A stretch of DNA of 56,514 nt from contig NZ_JABULX010000027.1 in the NCBI RefSeq assembly GCF_013328345.1, positions 1-56,514 of the forward strand. The letters run 5' to 3'. Position numbers and translations under genes: made by a program. The stretch comes from Marinifaba aquimaris (GTDB lineage Bacteria > Pseudomonadota > Gammaproteobacteria > Enterobacterales > Alteromonadaceae). Below the pieces are notes generated by a model, which did not search any database, was not told where the DNA came from, and worked only from the letters and a program-made list of their open reading frames with translations. Below are positions 28,417 to 37,070 of this stretch, piece by piece; position 1 is the first letter of the stretch; every line of letters begins with the position of its first letter.

Positions 28417-29185
28417 AACGGCATTAGATCAAACCGCAATTGAATTGACGAATATTCAAAAAAGCTTTGGCGGGGTCAAAGCACTGAAAAATGTATCGTT
28501 TAAAATCAACAAGGGCGAAGTAGTCGGCTTACTTGGAGATAATGGTGCGGGTAAATCAACTTTAGTACGTTGTATTTCTGGTATACACCAACCCGATAGC
28601 GGTGAGATTAAAGTAAATAATCAAGCGGTAAACATTGCATCGCCTCTGGATGCTCGAGAAGTGGGTATCGAGACGGTATTCCAAGATTTAGCCATGGTGC
28701 CTGAGTTTGATATTAGCGCTAATTTATTTTTGAATCGCGAGATTAAACATAAAAACCCCATTTTAAGAGCGTTAGGATGGTTAGATACCAAAGCGATGGA
28801 TAAACGCGCGAAAAAAGCCTTGAATCGACTCAATAGCCGTATTCCCTCATATAAAGAAGCCATCCACAATTTATCAGGCGGGCAAAGACAAGCTGTGGCC
28901 ATTGCCAGAGCCGTTAATTGGGGGGCAGATATTGTCATTATGGATGAGCCTACAGCTGCTTTAGGTGTTGAACAAAGCGCTCAGGTCAATGAGCTTATCA
29001 ATGTGATCAGCTCACAAGGTGTGGCGGTGCTTCTTATCAGTCATAACATGCAGCACGTGGTCGAAACCTGTGATAGGGCAGTGGTGCTTTATCAAGGTCA
29101 GTCGGTTGCCGATGTCAGCATTAGCGATGTGAGTAAAGAAGACTTAGTAGGTTTAATTACCGGCGCAACTACTCAAGCCGCTTAA
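28409..29185 (+). CDS. Sugar ABC transporter ATPase (single domain)
   Basis: A 258-residue nucleotide-binding subunit with Walker A GDNGAGKST (about 43-51), signature LSGGQRQ, Walker B IVIMDEPTAAL and the switch His in LLISHNM. Ribose-type importers often have a double ATPase of about 500 residues; this one has a single domain, as in the FrcA type, so it must form a homodimer. The start overlaps the permease end, behind AAGGAG. Confidence 0.93.
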   Translation: MVRTALDQTAIELTNIQKSFGGVKALKNVSFKINKGEVVGLLGDNGAGKSTLVRCISGIHQPDSGEIKVNNQAVNIASPLDAREVGIETVFQDLAMVPEFDISANLFLNREIKHKNPILRALGWLDTKAMDKRAKKALNRLNSRIPSYKEAIHNLSGGQRQAVAIARAVNWGADIVIMDEPTAALGVEQSAQVNELINVISSQGVAVLLISHNMQHVVETCDRAVVLYQGQSVADVSISDVSKEDLVGLITGATTQAA

Positions 29186-29279
29186 ACCAGCACATTTTCC
29201 TTATTTGAATTTTTGGCTCATTTAATGGGCCGGGATTCGTGCGGCCAAAATTTAGTGATTTCAATATTAGGACAGCCTT

Positions 29280-30890
29280 ATGTCTACCGATAAAAATGTA
29301 CAACAACTGATTGCAAGCATGACCATAGCCGAGAAAGTCGGGCAACTCTTTATCTTAGCGTTTGCAGGACCCGATAAAGAATACGCACTGTCTTTGGTCA
29401 AAGATAAACACATAGGTGGTTTTTATATTACCGATGATAATGCTGGGGATTTGCAACAAGCTAAGTTACTTGCCCAAAGCTTACAGGCTCAAGCGGCGCT
29501 TAGAGTATGTGATGCCCCTTTAATATTAGGTGTGGATCAAGAAGGGGCCTGGGGTATCTTAGCCAAGCAAACTGATTTAGGGCCGGGAAATTTAGCGCTA
29601 GGCAAAGTTGACGATTTAACATTAACAGCCAATGTTTATCAGGTCTTTGCTCAGCAAATGCAGGCACTCGGTTATAACACCTTGCTATCGCCATGTGCTG
29701 ATATTAATGCCAATCCGAAAAACCCTATCATTGGCCAACGGGCTTTTGGTGAGCAAACTGAACGCGTGGCCTCACACGTAGCCGCTGCCATTAAAGGCAT
29801 TAAACGGACTCAAAATTTAGCCTGTGCCAAGCACTTTCCAGGACACGGTGATACGCACACTGATAGCCATCGCGATTTACCTGTGGTTGATAAAGACCTG
29901 TTGGTTTTACTGACGCAAGATTTAGCGCCGTTTCAGGCTGCAGTCGACTCAGGTGTCGATCTTATCATGACATCACATATCAAATACCCACAGCTAGATA
30001 AAGATAATCCGGCAACGCTATCGCGAACAATACTGACCGATTTACTGATCAAAGAAATGAAATTTGATGGCTTAATCATCACAGATAGCATGAATATGTG
30101 GGCCATGCGTAAGTATTATCAACCTGAGCAAGCGGCCATTAGAGCCCTAGAAGCAGGGGCGCATTTGATCATGCTGAGCGAAGAACACTACGAAAATGAA
30201 AGTACTGACTACAAAGCGATTCAAACTCAGACCATCGACGGTGTCATTCAAGCGGTTGAGTCTTCTCAGCTTGATGAAGCGATTATTGATAAGGCACTAG
30301 CCAAGGTGTTATTGCATCGCTATAAAAAGTTGGCCGATACCGAATTTAAGACGCTCAGTGCGATTTCAGATAAGCAAGCAAGCGAGTTTAGCCGACAAGC
30401 GTGTTTGCGCGCCGTTAGTCGGTTAAGAGATAACAACAGCTTGTTACCGTTAACGGATAAACCGTTTTACATTAGCTTTATGGCCAACCCTAAAGGTTAT
30501 GAAAATATCGTCAATAGCCGTGGCATTGGCCCCAATGACGCCAGAAGTGCCAAGGACGGCATCCTTAACCAGCTCAACTTGCTTGGCAAAAACTATCAAC
30601 ACATTGAATACCATGAATTCGAAGCTTGGCTCGCTAAGCAGCAGACTTTAGATACACCTTTGGTTTTGGTGACTGAAGATTACCCATTGGCCGGGGAGAG
30701 TTTTGATACTCCAGAACAGGTCAATCGGGTACAAAATGCTTTAACAAAATTGGCCGACAATATTTTGGTATTGGCCATGCGTTCTGATTATGAATTGGCA
30801 TTTTACCCACAATTATCCACTTACGTTTGCGCTTATTCGAGCCGTTATTTAGCTGCTCAGCAAGCGGTTTATAGCTTGTTTGAAAAATAA
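29280..30890 (+). CDS. GH3 family beta-N-acetylhexosaminidase-like enzyme
   Basis: A 536-residue two-domain GH3 enzyme without a signal peptide, so probably cytoplasmic. The NagZ-type motif KHFPGHGDT (residues 184-192), followed by DSH with the His of the Asp-His dyad, marks the N-acetylglucosaminidase branch. The nucleophile would be Asp269 in IITDSMNMW. The C-terminal domain (about 390-536) is kept, as in Bacillus NagZ. It lies 94 bp after the ABC ATPase, behind AGGA. It probably hydrolyses the amino-sugar glycoside brought in by the ABC system. Peptidoglycan recycling is a weaker alternative. Confidence 0.87.
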   Translation: MSTDKNVQQLIASMTIAEKVGQLFILAFAGPDKEYALSLVKDKHIGGFYITDDNAGDLQQAKLLAQSLQAQAALRVCDAPLILGVDQEGAWGILAKQTDLGPGNLALGKVDDLTLTANVYQVFAQQMQALGYNTLLSPCADINANPKNPIIGQRAFGEQTERVASHVAAAIKGIKRTQNLACAKHFPGHGDTHTDSHRDLPVVDKDLLVLLTQDLAPFQAAVDSGVDLIMTSHIKYPQLDKDNPATLSRTILTDLLIKEMKFDGLIITDSMNMWAMRKYYQPEQAAIRALEAGAHLIMLSEEHYENESTDYKAIQTQTIDGVIQAVESSQLDEAIIDKALAKVLLHRYKKLADTEFKTLSAISDKQASEFSRQACLRAVSRLRDNNSLLPLTDKPFYISFMANPKGYENIVNSRGIGPNDARSAKDGILNQLNLLGKNYQHIEYHEFEAWLAKQQTLDTPLVLVTEDYPLAGESFDTPEQVNRVQNALTKLADNILVLAMRSDYELAFYPQLSTYVCAYSSRYLAAQQAVYSLFEK

Positions 30891-30902
30891 TCAAAAAAAC
30901 CG

Positions 30903-30957
30903 TTGACAATTAGTCAAAATGATTGATAAATATTTAGTATAACATTTTGACTAATTG
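30903..30957 (+). promoter_or_regulatory. TonB-receptor promoter flanked by a 15-bp inverted repeat
   Basis: CAATTAGTCAAAATG (30907-30921) and CATTTTGACTAATTG (30943-30957) are perfect inverted copies 21 bp apart. Between and around them lie a TTGACA (30903-30908), a GATAAA 16 bp further and a TATAAC (30938-30943). This looks like a repressor operator wrapped around a promoter. It could also form an mRNA hairpin. Confidence 0.6.
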
Positions 30958-31055
30958 GTTTTAACTGCCAATTAGCTCAACAAATTTAAAAATAATAATA
31001 AAAGCGGCTTGTGTTCCTGCTAGCCATCAAAGCACTAAAAAAAGGAAAGACAACA

Positions 31056-33611
31056 ATGAAAACCAAAATTTCAAACTACCTTTCACTCTGCATATTGGCT
31101 GCACTCGGTGGTGGCTCACAAGTTGCTATCGCAGAGCAACAAGCAAGCGAGCAAACAATGGAGACAATCCAGGTTCGCGGTATTCGTGGCAGTTTAAAAG
31201 AAGCGCTGAACTCAAAACGCTTTTCAAACTCGGTCATTGATTCAGTATCAGCTGAAGACATTGGTAAGTTCCCAGATAAAAACATCGGTGATGCGATGCA
31301 GCGTATTCCAGGTGTAACTGTCGTTAGAACCTATGGTGAAGTGAGTGGGGTAACTGTTCGTGGTACCGCACCAGAGCACAGTATGGTGCTGTTAAATGGT
31401 CAAAACGTGGCAAGTGTGGGCTGGTTTGATTTAGGTGGCATTAACCGTAGTTTTAACTTTGAAATGCTAGCGGCAGAACAAATCTCAGGCATGGATTTAT
31501 ATAAGTCTGTTGAAGCTAACGTCAATGAAGGCGCAATGGGTGGTACGGTTAACTTAAAAACACGTAAGCCATTAAACATGGATGCCAACACAGTTTACGC
31601 TTCCGTTGAAGCGGGTTATAGCGATGGCGCTGAAGAATGGTCTCCAGCTTATTCTGGTTTATACAGTTGGAAAAACAACGATGAAACCTTTGGTGTGTTG
31701 TTTGCACACTCGGTAGAAGAATCGCGTGTTTATCGCGAAACCTTAACGGCTTTTGGTACACCAGATGCTAATCTTTTCAACGATACCAATGGGGTTGACC
31801 GCTCAAGTTATGGTGCTATGTCTTCTATCGTTTTTGATGAAGAGCGCGAACGTACGAGTACCCAATTAACGTTGCAATTTGCACCAACAGATGAGTTATC
31901 GTTTGCCCTTGATTACAACTTCTTTGAATTGGATAACGACCACATTAACTCGGCGTTATTTGCCGTGGTCGGTTTTGGTGCATTAGATGGCAACAGCGTG
32001 ACAGAAAATAGCGCAGGTGTCGTTACACGTGGTACATCGGTAGCATCGGGTCCAGGTTATGCTCCATTATTTAATAACACGGTACTGCGTACGCCAAAAA
32101 TGGAAACCAGTGCGTTAAATTTATCAGCACAATACAAAGCTGAAGATTGGACACTCAGTGCAGTAATTGGTCAATCTGATGCCGAAGGGCGTACCAAGCA
32201 ATCCAGTACTTGGTGGGGTGATACTGCTGAAACGGGCAACGCGGGTTTCACTTATGATGTTGCAGGTGCACTAGAGTTATTCCCAACAACACCTTCTTAT
32301 CTGGATAGTCATGATAACTTCTTGTTATTCCATGAATTTACTTATCTAACAAACGTACGTGACAATGAAATTGATTACTACCAAGCTGATTTTAGCTATG
32401 AGCTTGATAAAGGCATTTTCACTAGCATAGATGCCGGTGTTAAATACCAAGAGCAATTGTTCTCAGCGTATGTTGATAATCGCGATGTAGATATTACTGA
32501 TGCTGTAAATCAAGGCATGAGCTTAGCTGATTACAACGGTGGTTTTGTTTCGGGGTTACACAGTGAAGAAGGCCGTGCGGGCAGCACATCTCGTTTCCCA
32601 ATTGGTACACGTGGATTGTGGCAATATGGCGCTCAAAATCAAGCAACCGAATCGATTATTACCAGTGATTTTTCAATTGAAGAAGAGATCAGCGCTGCTT
32701 ATGTAAAAGCCAATTTTGAAGGTGATGGTTTTCGCGGTAATGTCGGCCTTCGCTTAGTCGATACCGATGTTATCTCAAAAGGTCGTATTGATGGTGAGCC
32801 TGCAAAAGGTAACAACGATTACACCAACTTTTTACCGAGTGTGAATTTAGTGGCAGATGTCAGCGAAGATTTATTATTCCGCTTTGCAGCTGGCTCAACG
32901 GTATCGCGCCCAGATTATCAAGACATGCAAATGGCTGAGACGATTTCTGTCAGCTTTGGCACGGCCACAATTGGTAGCCCTGATTTAGAGCCTTACAAAT
33001 CAGATCAGTATGATATTGGTTTAGAGTGGTATTTCAACGAAGCGTCTGTTTTAGGTGCAACTTTCTTTGTTAAAAACATCAGCGACTATATTGAAACCAC
33101 AACAGTTACAGAAGATTACGAGGGCTGTTCAGAAACCTGTTTAGTAACGCGTTCGCGTAACGTAGGCACAGCAGATGTGAGTGGTATTGAAATTCAGTAT
33201 CAGCAAGACTTTGGCAACGGCTTTGGTATTCAAGCAAACTACACTTATACCGATAGTGAAGTGACCAATTCAGCGGGTAAAACGGTGCCAATTGATGAAG
33301 TATCACAAAACTCGTACAACATTTCGGGTTACTACGAAAACGATATCTTCAGTGCGCGTCTAGCCTATAACGCGCGTGACGATTGGCGTAGACAATACAA
33401 TAACTCTGGCTCTAGTGCCGTTAATGATAGCTACGACCAACTAGACGCATCAGTTGTTTGGCATGTACATGATAATGTTGATATTTCATTAGAAGCGGTC
33501 AATATCTTAAACGAAACGTTAAAGTTAAAGCAGCCTGATTTTGGCAATGTGGTTCACAGTGTTGATCAATTTGGTGCCCGTTATTACTTAAGCGCCAGCG
33601 TTAACTTCTAA
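31056..33611 (+). CDS. TonB-dependent receptor (carbohydrate type)
   Basis: An outer-membrane transporter of 851 residues. Signal peptide at 1-26 (LSLCILAALGGGSQVAIA), a TonB box region METIQVRGIRGSLKEAL, and a plug with IGDAMQRIPGVTVVR and VNEGAMGGTVNLKTRKPL. The C-terminal barrel ends in YYLSASVNF. It has the style of the large TonB-receptor subfamily linked to sugar loci in Alteromonadales and Xanthomonadales. The ATG at 31056 behind GGAAAG is preferred; the frame extends 15 codons upstream. The receptor would import the oligosaccharide that the ABC system and GH3 enzyme then handle. Confidence 0.92.
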   Translation: MKTKISNYLSLCILAALGGGSQVAIAEQQASEQTMETIQVRGIRGSLKEALNSKRFSNSVIDSVSAEDIGKFPDKNIGDAMQRIPGVTVVRTYGEVSGVTVRGTAPEHSMVLLNGQNVASVGWFDLGGINRSFNFEMLAAEQISGMDLYKSVEANVNEGAMGGTVNLKTRKPLNMDANTVYASVEAGYSDGAEEWSPAYSGLYSWKNNDETFGVLFAHSVEESRVYRETLTAFGTPDANLFNDTNGVDRSSYGAMSSIVFDEERERTSTQLTLQFAPTDELSFALDYNFFELDNDHINSALFAVVGFGALDGNSVTENSAGVVTRGTSVASGPGYAPLFNNTVLRTPKMETSALNLSAQYKAEDWTLSAVIGQSDAEGRTKQSSTWWGDTAETGNAGFTYDVAGALELFPTTPSYLDSHDNFLLFHEFTYLTNVRDNEIDYYQADFSYELDKGIFTSIDAGVKYQEQLFSAYVDNRDVDITDAVNQGMSLADYNGGFVSGLHSEEGRAGSTSRFPIGTRGLWQYGAQNQATESIITSDFSIEEEISAAYVKANFEGDGFRGNVGLRLVDTDVISKGRIDGEPAKGNNDYTNFLPSVNLVADVSEDLLFRFAAGSTVSRPDYQDMQMAETISVSFGTATIGSPDLEPYKSDQYDIGLEWYFNEASVLGATFFVKNISDYIETTTVTEDYEGCSETCLVTRSRNVGTADVSGIEIQYQQDFGNGFGIQANYTYTDSEVTNSAGKTVPIDEVSQNSYNISGYYENDIFSARLAYNARDDWRRQYNNSGSSAVNDSYDQLDASVVWHVHDNVDISLEAVNILNETLKLKQPDFGNVVHSVDQFGARYYLSASVNF

Positions 33612-33657
33612 TCCTAACAACCTGTGTTTAGCACCCCCTGCTAGCTAAGCAAAGGTC

Positions 33658-33690
33658 AAAAGATACCGCACGCCATGCGGTATCTTTTTT
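33658..33690 (+). terminator. Bidirectional terminator between the TonB receptor and azoreductase genes
   Basis: AAAGATACCGCA / TGCGGTATCTTT around CGCCA, then Ts on the plus strand and A-rich on the other side. It serves both converging genes. Confidence 0.88.
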
Positions 33691-33707
33691 TATCTACGCA
33701 AAACGGA

Positions 33708-34370
33708 CTAATTTGTCGCGAGTTGCTCAGCAAGTGATGCTGTTGCTTCAATGGCTTGTTGTTTTGATGCTTGATGTCTTTTATCGCCAAACTCTTGATA
33801 TTCAGAAGCTATTTCATAAAACTGGCTGGCACCAAGGTAGGGTGCAAGTTGCTCAATATGGCCAGATAAATGATTTTTAAACGCTTTGGCTTGACCTTTT
33901 TTAAAGGCAAATTCGCCCCAAGATACCAATAAAACAACCGACTTTCCGCTGAGTATTGGCGCCAGTGGCTCATCGCCTCTGGCTAAATCAAATGAAAAGG
34001 TTTTATCGACCCTTATCACTAAATCAAACCAAGCTTTTAAAATGGCAGGCATGCCATAGTTATACATAGGGCTGGCAATAACAATAATATCGGCGCGTAC
34101 AATTTCAGCGATTAACTGATCTGATTCGGCGAGTTGTTTTTGTTGCTCTATCGATAGGGGCGCTTTACTAAAAGCTGCACCAATAAAATCGGCATTAATA
34201 AATGACGGCGGTTGTTTATTTAAATCTCTATAGATAACTTCTGTGTGTTCATGGTGAGCTTTAAAGTTCGCGGTAAATTGTTCACCCAGCATTTTAGTAA
34301 TAGATTGATGTTGGGTTTGGTTAGGCTGGTAATCTCTTACACTCGAACTGATATAAAGTATCGTTTTCAT
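33708..34370 (-). CDS. FMN-dependent NAD(P)H oxidoreductase, azoreductase-like
   Basis: A 220-residue flavodoxin-fold enzyme of the AzoR/NQO family. The N-terminal ILYISSSVRD phosphate-binding stretch and the FMN-contacting SPMYNYGMPAILKAWFD are diagnostic, and the family's LVSWGEF loop follows. It would reduce quinones or azo compounds with NAD(P)H in the cytoplasm. It is divergent from a LysR regulator, which probably controls it. Confidence 0.88.
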   Translation of the reverse strand: MKTILYISSSVRDYQPNQTQHQSITKMLGEQFTANFKAHHEHTEVIYRDLNKQPPSFINADFIGAAFSKAPLSIEQQKQLAESDQLIAEIVRADIIVIASPMYNYGMPAILKAWFDLVIRVDKTFSFDLARGDEPLAPILSGKSVVLLVSWGEFAFKKGQAKAFKNHLSGHIEQLAPYLGASQFYEIASEYQEFGDKRHQASKQQAIEATASLAEQLATN

Positions 34371-34456
34371 CTTTATCTCCTGATGGGTAATGCGTATTGT
34401 ATTTAGTCACTATTGTTGCTGTGATGAATAACACTGACAATTGAGATAAGATGGCT

Positions 34457-34481
34457 TATAGATTAGTTAAAGTTATCTATA
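34457..34481 (+). promoter_or_regulatory. Palindromic operator candidate before the LysR gene
   Basis: TATAGAT (34457-34463) and ATCTATA (34475-34481) are perfect inverted arms 11 bp apart. They lie in the azoreductase/LysR intergenic gap and reach the LysR ribosome site. The geometry fits a LysR-type site for autoregulation and divergent control. Confidence 0.45.
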
Positions 34482-34488
34482 GGTGTTT

Positions 34489-35349
34489 ATGCGTGGGCAA
34501 ATTTCCTCACTTAATTATTTAAGAACCTTTGCAGTGTGCGCTGAATTTTTAAGTTTTAAGCTCGCCGCTAAACAGCTCAATATCAGCCCAACAGCGGTCT
34601 CGCACCAAATTAAAGCGCTGGAATCACAACTACGCGTGGCATTGTTTGAACGTCATACTCGGGCTATTTCACTGACCTTAGAAGGTGAGAAGCTAGCGCA
34701 AGTCTGTCGTACTAGTTTTAATGCTATCAGCCATGTTCTTGATGACATTCAACAGCAAAAAAACGAATTAACCGTGTCTTGTTGTCACTCTTTTGCCGCA
34801 TTGTGGTTAACCCCAAAAACAGCTGATATTAGTCAGTGTTTAGCCGATAGCCAGCTTAAAATTGCAGCCAGTGACAGTTTGGTTGATTTAAACCGCGACA
34901 AGCATATTGACTTGGCTATTCGCTACGGCGAGCCTGCTAATAACAGTGATGAAGTCTTTTTATATCAAGAGCAAATGTCGGTATATACCAGTGAACATTA
35001 TCAAGTTGAAAAGGGTAAAAAGCCGGTGTTGTTTGTGACTCAGTGGCAGCAAAATGGTTTATTAAAAAACTTAAATTGGCAGGCTCATATCGATGAAACG
35101 CAATTTGAAATTAGAACGTTTGAACAAGAGTATTTTGTTTTACAAGCCGTGATGACAGGTCAAGGGTTAGGTTTACTGAGCGACGTGTTAGCTACTACTT
35201 CGCTCAATCAAGATTGGATATCGCCAAGCGATAAGGTAAAGGCGTTTGCCGGTTACCATTATTACTTAAGAGTTAATCCACAAAGAAAACACGTCGCTAA
35301 AGTGCAGCATTTAGTGGCGTGGTTTAAACAGTGTTTTAATCAAATGTAG
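34489..35349 (+). CDS. LysR family transcriptional regulator (GcvA-like)
   Basis: A 286-residue regulator. The HTH at about 6-65 reads LNYLRTFAVCAEFLSFKLAAKQLNISPTAVSHQIKALE, followed by a substrate-binding co-inducer domain that is shorter and more divergent than average (about 90-285). The ATG at 34489 follows AGG by 5 bases; a GTG two codons earlier is possible. It is transcribed away from the azoreductase gene, its most likely target. Confidence 0.87.
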   Translation: MRGQISSLNYLRTFAVCAEFLSFKLAAKQLNISPTAVSHQIKALESQLRVALFERHTRAISLTLEGEKLAQVCRTSFNAISHVLDDIQQQKNELTVSCCHSFAALWLTPKTADISQCLADSQLKIAASDSLVDLNRDKHIDLAIRYGEPANNSDEVFLYQEQMSVYTSEHYQVEKGKKPVLFVTQWQQNGLLKNLNWQAHIDETQFEIRTFEQEYFVLQAVMTGQGLGLLSDVLATTSLNQDWISPSDKVKAFAGYHYYLRVNPQRKHVAKVQHLVAWFKQCFNQM

Positions 35350-35372
35350 GGAAAGCGCTAATCAAGTACTGA

Positions 35373-36266
35373 TCACAGCGCGAGGTATTCCACCATAAAG
35401 TCGATAAATAACCTGACATTGGGATTGGGGAATCGCGTATTGGGGTAAACCGCGTAAATCTCGCCGCTGTCAGTATCGTTCAGTGAGGCTTGCCAATGGG
35501 TTAAACAGGGTACTAATTGACCTTTTTCGATTGCATCGGCAACAAACCAATTGGCTAACTGAACAATACCCACCCCAGCGAGTGCACCACTGAGCAGCGG
35601 TGTGCCGCCTTTCGACTGAAAATTACCCGCTACCAATACTTTTGTTTTGTGTTGGTCTTTTAAAAAGTGCCAATAAGTGCGTTGCCTATCGTTACTCAGC
35701 AATAAACAATTGTGCTCGGCTAATTGGCTCGGTTCGTTAAGCGGCGGGTGTTTGGCAAGGTAATCTGGCGATGCGCAGATGATGGTGTGGTTACTCATCA
35801 AACGCCGCGCTTTTAAGCTCGAATCATTGGGTGTACCGATGCGAATGGCTAAATCGATATTACTCTCGTACAAATCGGTCAGTTGATTGTTCAAATCTAG
35901 CTTGATGTTAATGTCAGGGTAGCGTTTTAGAAATTCAGGTATCAGCGGGCAAATATGCATACGGCCAAAGCTTTCAAATACCGATATACTCAGCTGGCCA
36001 CTGGGTTGCTGAACACTTGGGTTCATCGAGGCGACAAGTGCATCGGCATCATTAACTAACTGCATTGCCCCTTTTAAGAATATTTCACCTTGCTGAGTTA
36101 ATTGCAATTGACGGGTACTGCGTTTAAACAGGGTTGCTTTTAGTGTCTGCTCTAAGTTGTCTATGGTACGTGCAATAGAAGAGGGCGCCATATCCATGAC
36201 TTTGGCCGCTTTTGAAAAGCTCCCCAACTCGCTAACTTTTAAAAATACTCTGGCAGAGGATAACAT
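35373..36266 (-). CDS. LysR family transcriptional regulator (CrgA/DmlR-like)
   Basis: A 297-residue regulator with an N-terminal HTH (ARVFLKVSELGSFSKAAKVMDMAPSSIARTIDNLE) and a complete PBP2 domain (about 90-290; GQLSISVFESFGRMHICPLIPEFLKRYPDI). It converges on the preceding LysR gene and is divergent from an AhpD-like gene, with a palindrome in the shared gap, so that gene is its likely target. Confidence 0.9.
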   Translation of the reverse strand: MLSSARVFLKVSELGSFSKAAKVMDMAPSSIARTIDNLEQTLKATLFKRSTRQLQLTQQGEIFLKGAMQLVNDADALVASMNPSVQQPSGQLSISVFESFGRMHICPLIPEFLKRYPDINIKLDLNNQLTDLYESNIDLAIRIGTPNDSSLKARRLMSNHTIICASPDYLAKHPPLNEPSQLAEHNCLLLSNDRQRTYWHFLKDQHKTKVLVAGNFQSKGGTPLLSGALAGVGIVQLANWFVADAIEKGQLVPCLTHWQASLNDTDSGEIYAVYPNTRFPNPNVRLFIDFMVEYLAL

Positions 36267-36349
36267 TGCTTAACCTTTTTGAACTGAACTTGAGCTGAAC
36301 GCTAAATCGCGTAATTTTGTTTATTTAATTCTCACCCTAACACATTTAT

Positions 36350-36368
36350 TTTTGCAAATAATGCAAAA
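36350..36368 (+). promoter_or_regulatory. LysR operator candidate
   Basis: TTTTGCA-AATAA-TGCAAAA is a perfect 7-bp-arm palindrome midway between a LysR gene and the divergent AhpD-like gene. It contains the T-N11-A spacing usual for LysR sites. Confidence 0.55.
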
Positions 36369-36447
36369 GTGATGAGTTTATTGTCTATCTTCTGTGCGCT
36401 TATCTGTTGAATTAAGATGAAATCTCTTCAACAACTGAGTGAGAAAA

Positions 36448-36912
36448 ATGAATAGGATCCCTTTTAATCAAATCCCTGAGCCCTTATTAGCTTGCATGAT
36501 GCAAACTGAAAATTACGTCAATGAAACCAGCCCATTGGATTTTTCATTACTTGAATTAGTGCGTTATTACGTCTCGGCTATTAACCAATGTGCATATTGT
36601 ATGGATATGCATTTTAAAGAATCCATTGGGGCAGGAGAGACGCCGCAAAGGTTGCATTCTGTGATGGTTTACCAGCAAACCGATTACTTTAACCAACAAG
36701 AAAAAGCTTTATTATCATGGGCTAATTGGCTGACCAAGCTCGAAACATCCGGTAGCGAAGTAGATGTTTATTATCAAGCATTGGCTGAACATTTTAGCCA
36801 AACTGAAATTACACAACTCACGTTGGCTATTACGCAAATCAATACATGGACCCGATTAGCCAAGGCCTTTGGTTTTGTACCTGGCAGTTATCAACTGGGG
36901 CAGTTTAGTTAA
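36448..36912 (+). CDS. AhpD-like carboxymuconolactone decarboxylase family protein
   Basis: A 154-residue all-helical protein with the redox motif CAYCMDMH: Cys48, Cys51 and His55. This is the AhpD-type CxxC plus His, so peroxidase or thiol-reductase activity is likely. The frame extends three codons upstream to a GTG, but the ATG at 36448 follows GTGAGAAAA and is better. Divergent from a LysR regulator, it may respond to electrophile or peroxide stress (inference). Confidence 0.87.
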   Translation: MNRIPFNQIPEPLLACMMQTENYVNETSPLDFSLLELVRYYVSAINQCAYCMDMHFKESIGAGETPQRLHSVMVYQQTDYFNQQEKALLSWANWLTKLETSGSEVDVYYQALAEHFSQTEITQLTLAITQINTWTRLAKAFGFVPGSYQLGQFS

Positions 36913-36919
36913 ACGAGAG

Positions 36920-36941
36920 GGCGAGCTAGATACGGCTCGCC
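36920..36941 (+). terminator. Stem-loop after the AhpD-like gene
   Basis: GGCGAGC / GCTCGCC stem with an 8-base loop, 8 bases after the stop codon. There is no run of Ts, so it is only a weak terminator candidate. Confidence 0.4.
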
Positions 36942-37018
36942 TGTTATACATCTCGGGTAAAATCGCCAATTTGCATGATGCGCTTTGCTTGAGCTATCAG
37001 TGACAGCAATAACTCAAG

Positions 37019-37037
37019 TATGTTATGTTGTAACATA
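37019..37037 (+). promoter_or_regulatory. Zur-box-like palindrome before the zinc operon
   Basis: TATGTTA-TGTTG-TAACATA is a perfect 7-bp-arm palindrome with a 5-bp centre. It matches the gammaproteobacterial Zur consensus half-sites ATGTTA-N5-TAACAT. It lies 34 bases before the DUF1826 start and heads a run of genes that all belong to known Zur regulons, which strongly supports zinc control. Confidence 0.8.
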
Positions 37038-37070
37038 TCTTTTGTTTTGCGTTGTAATGAGGTTTTCTGC

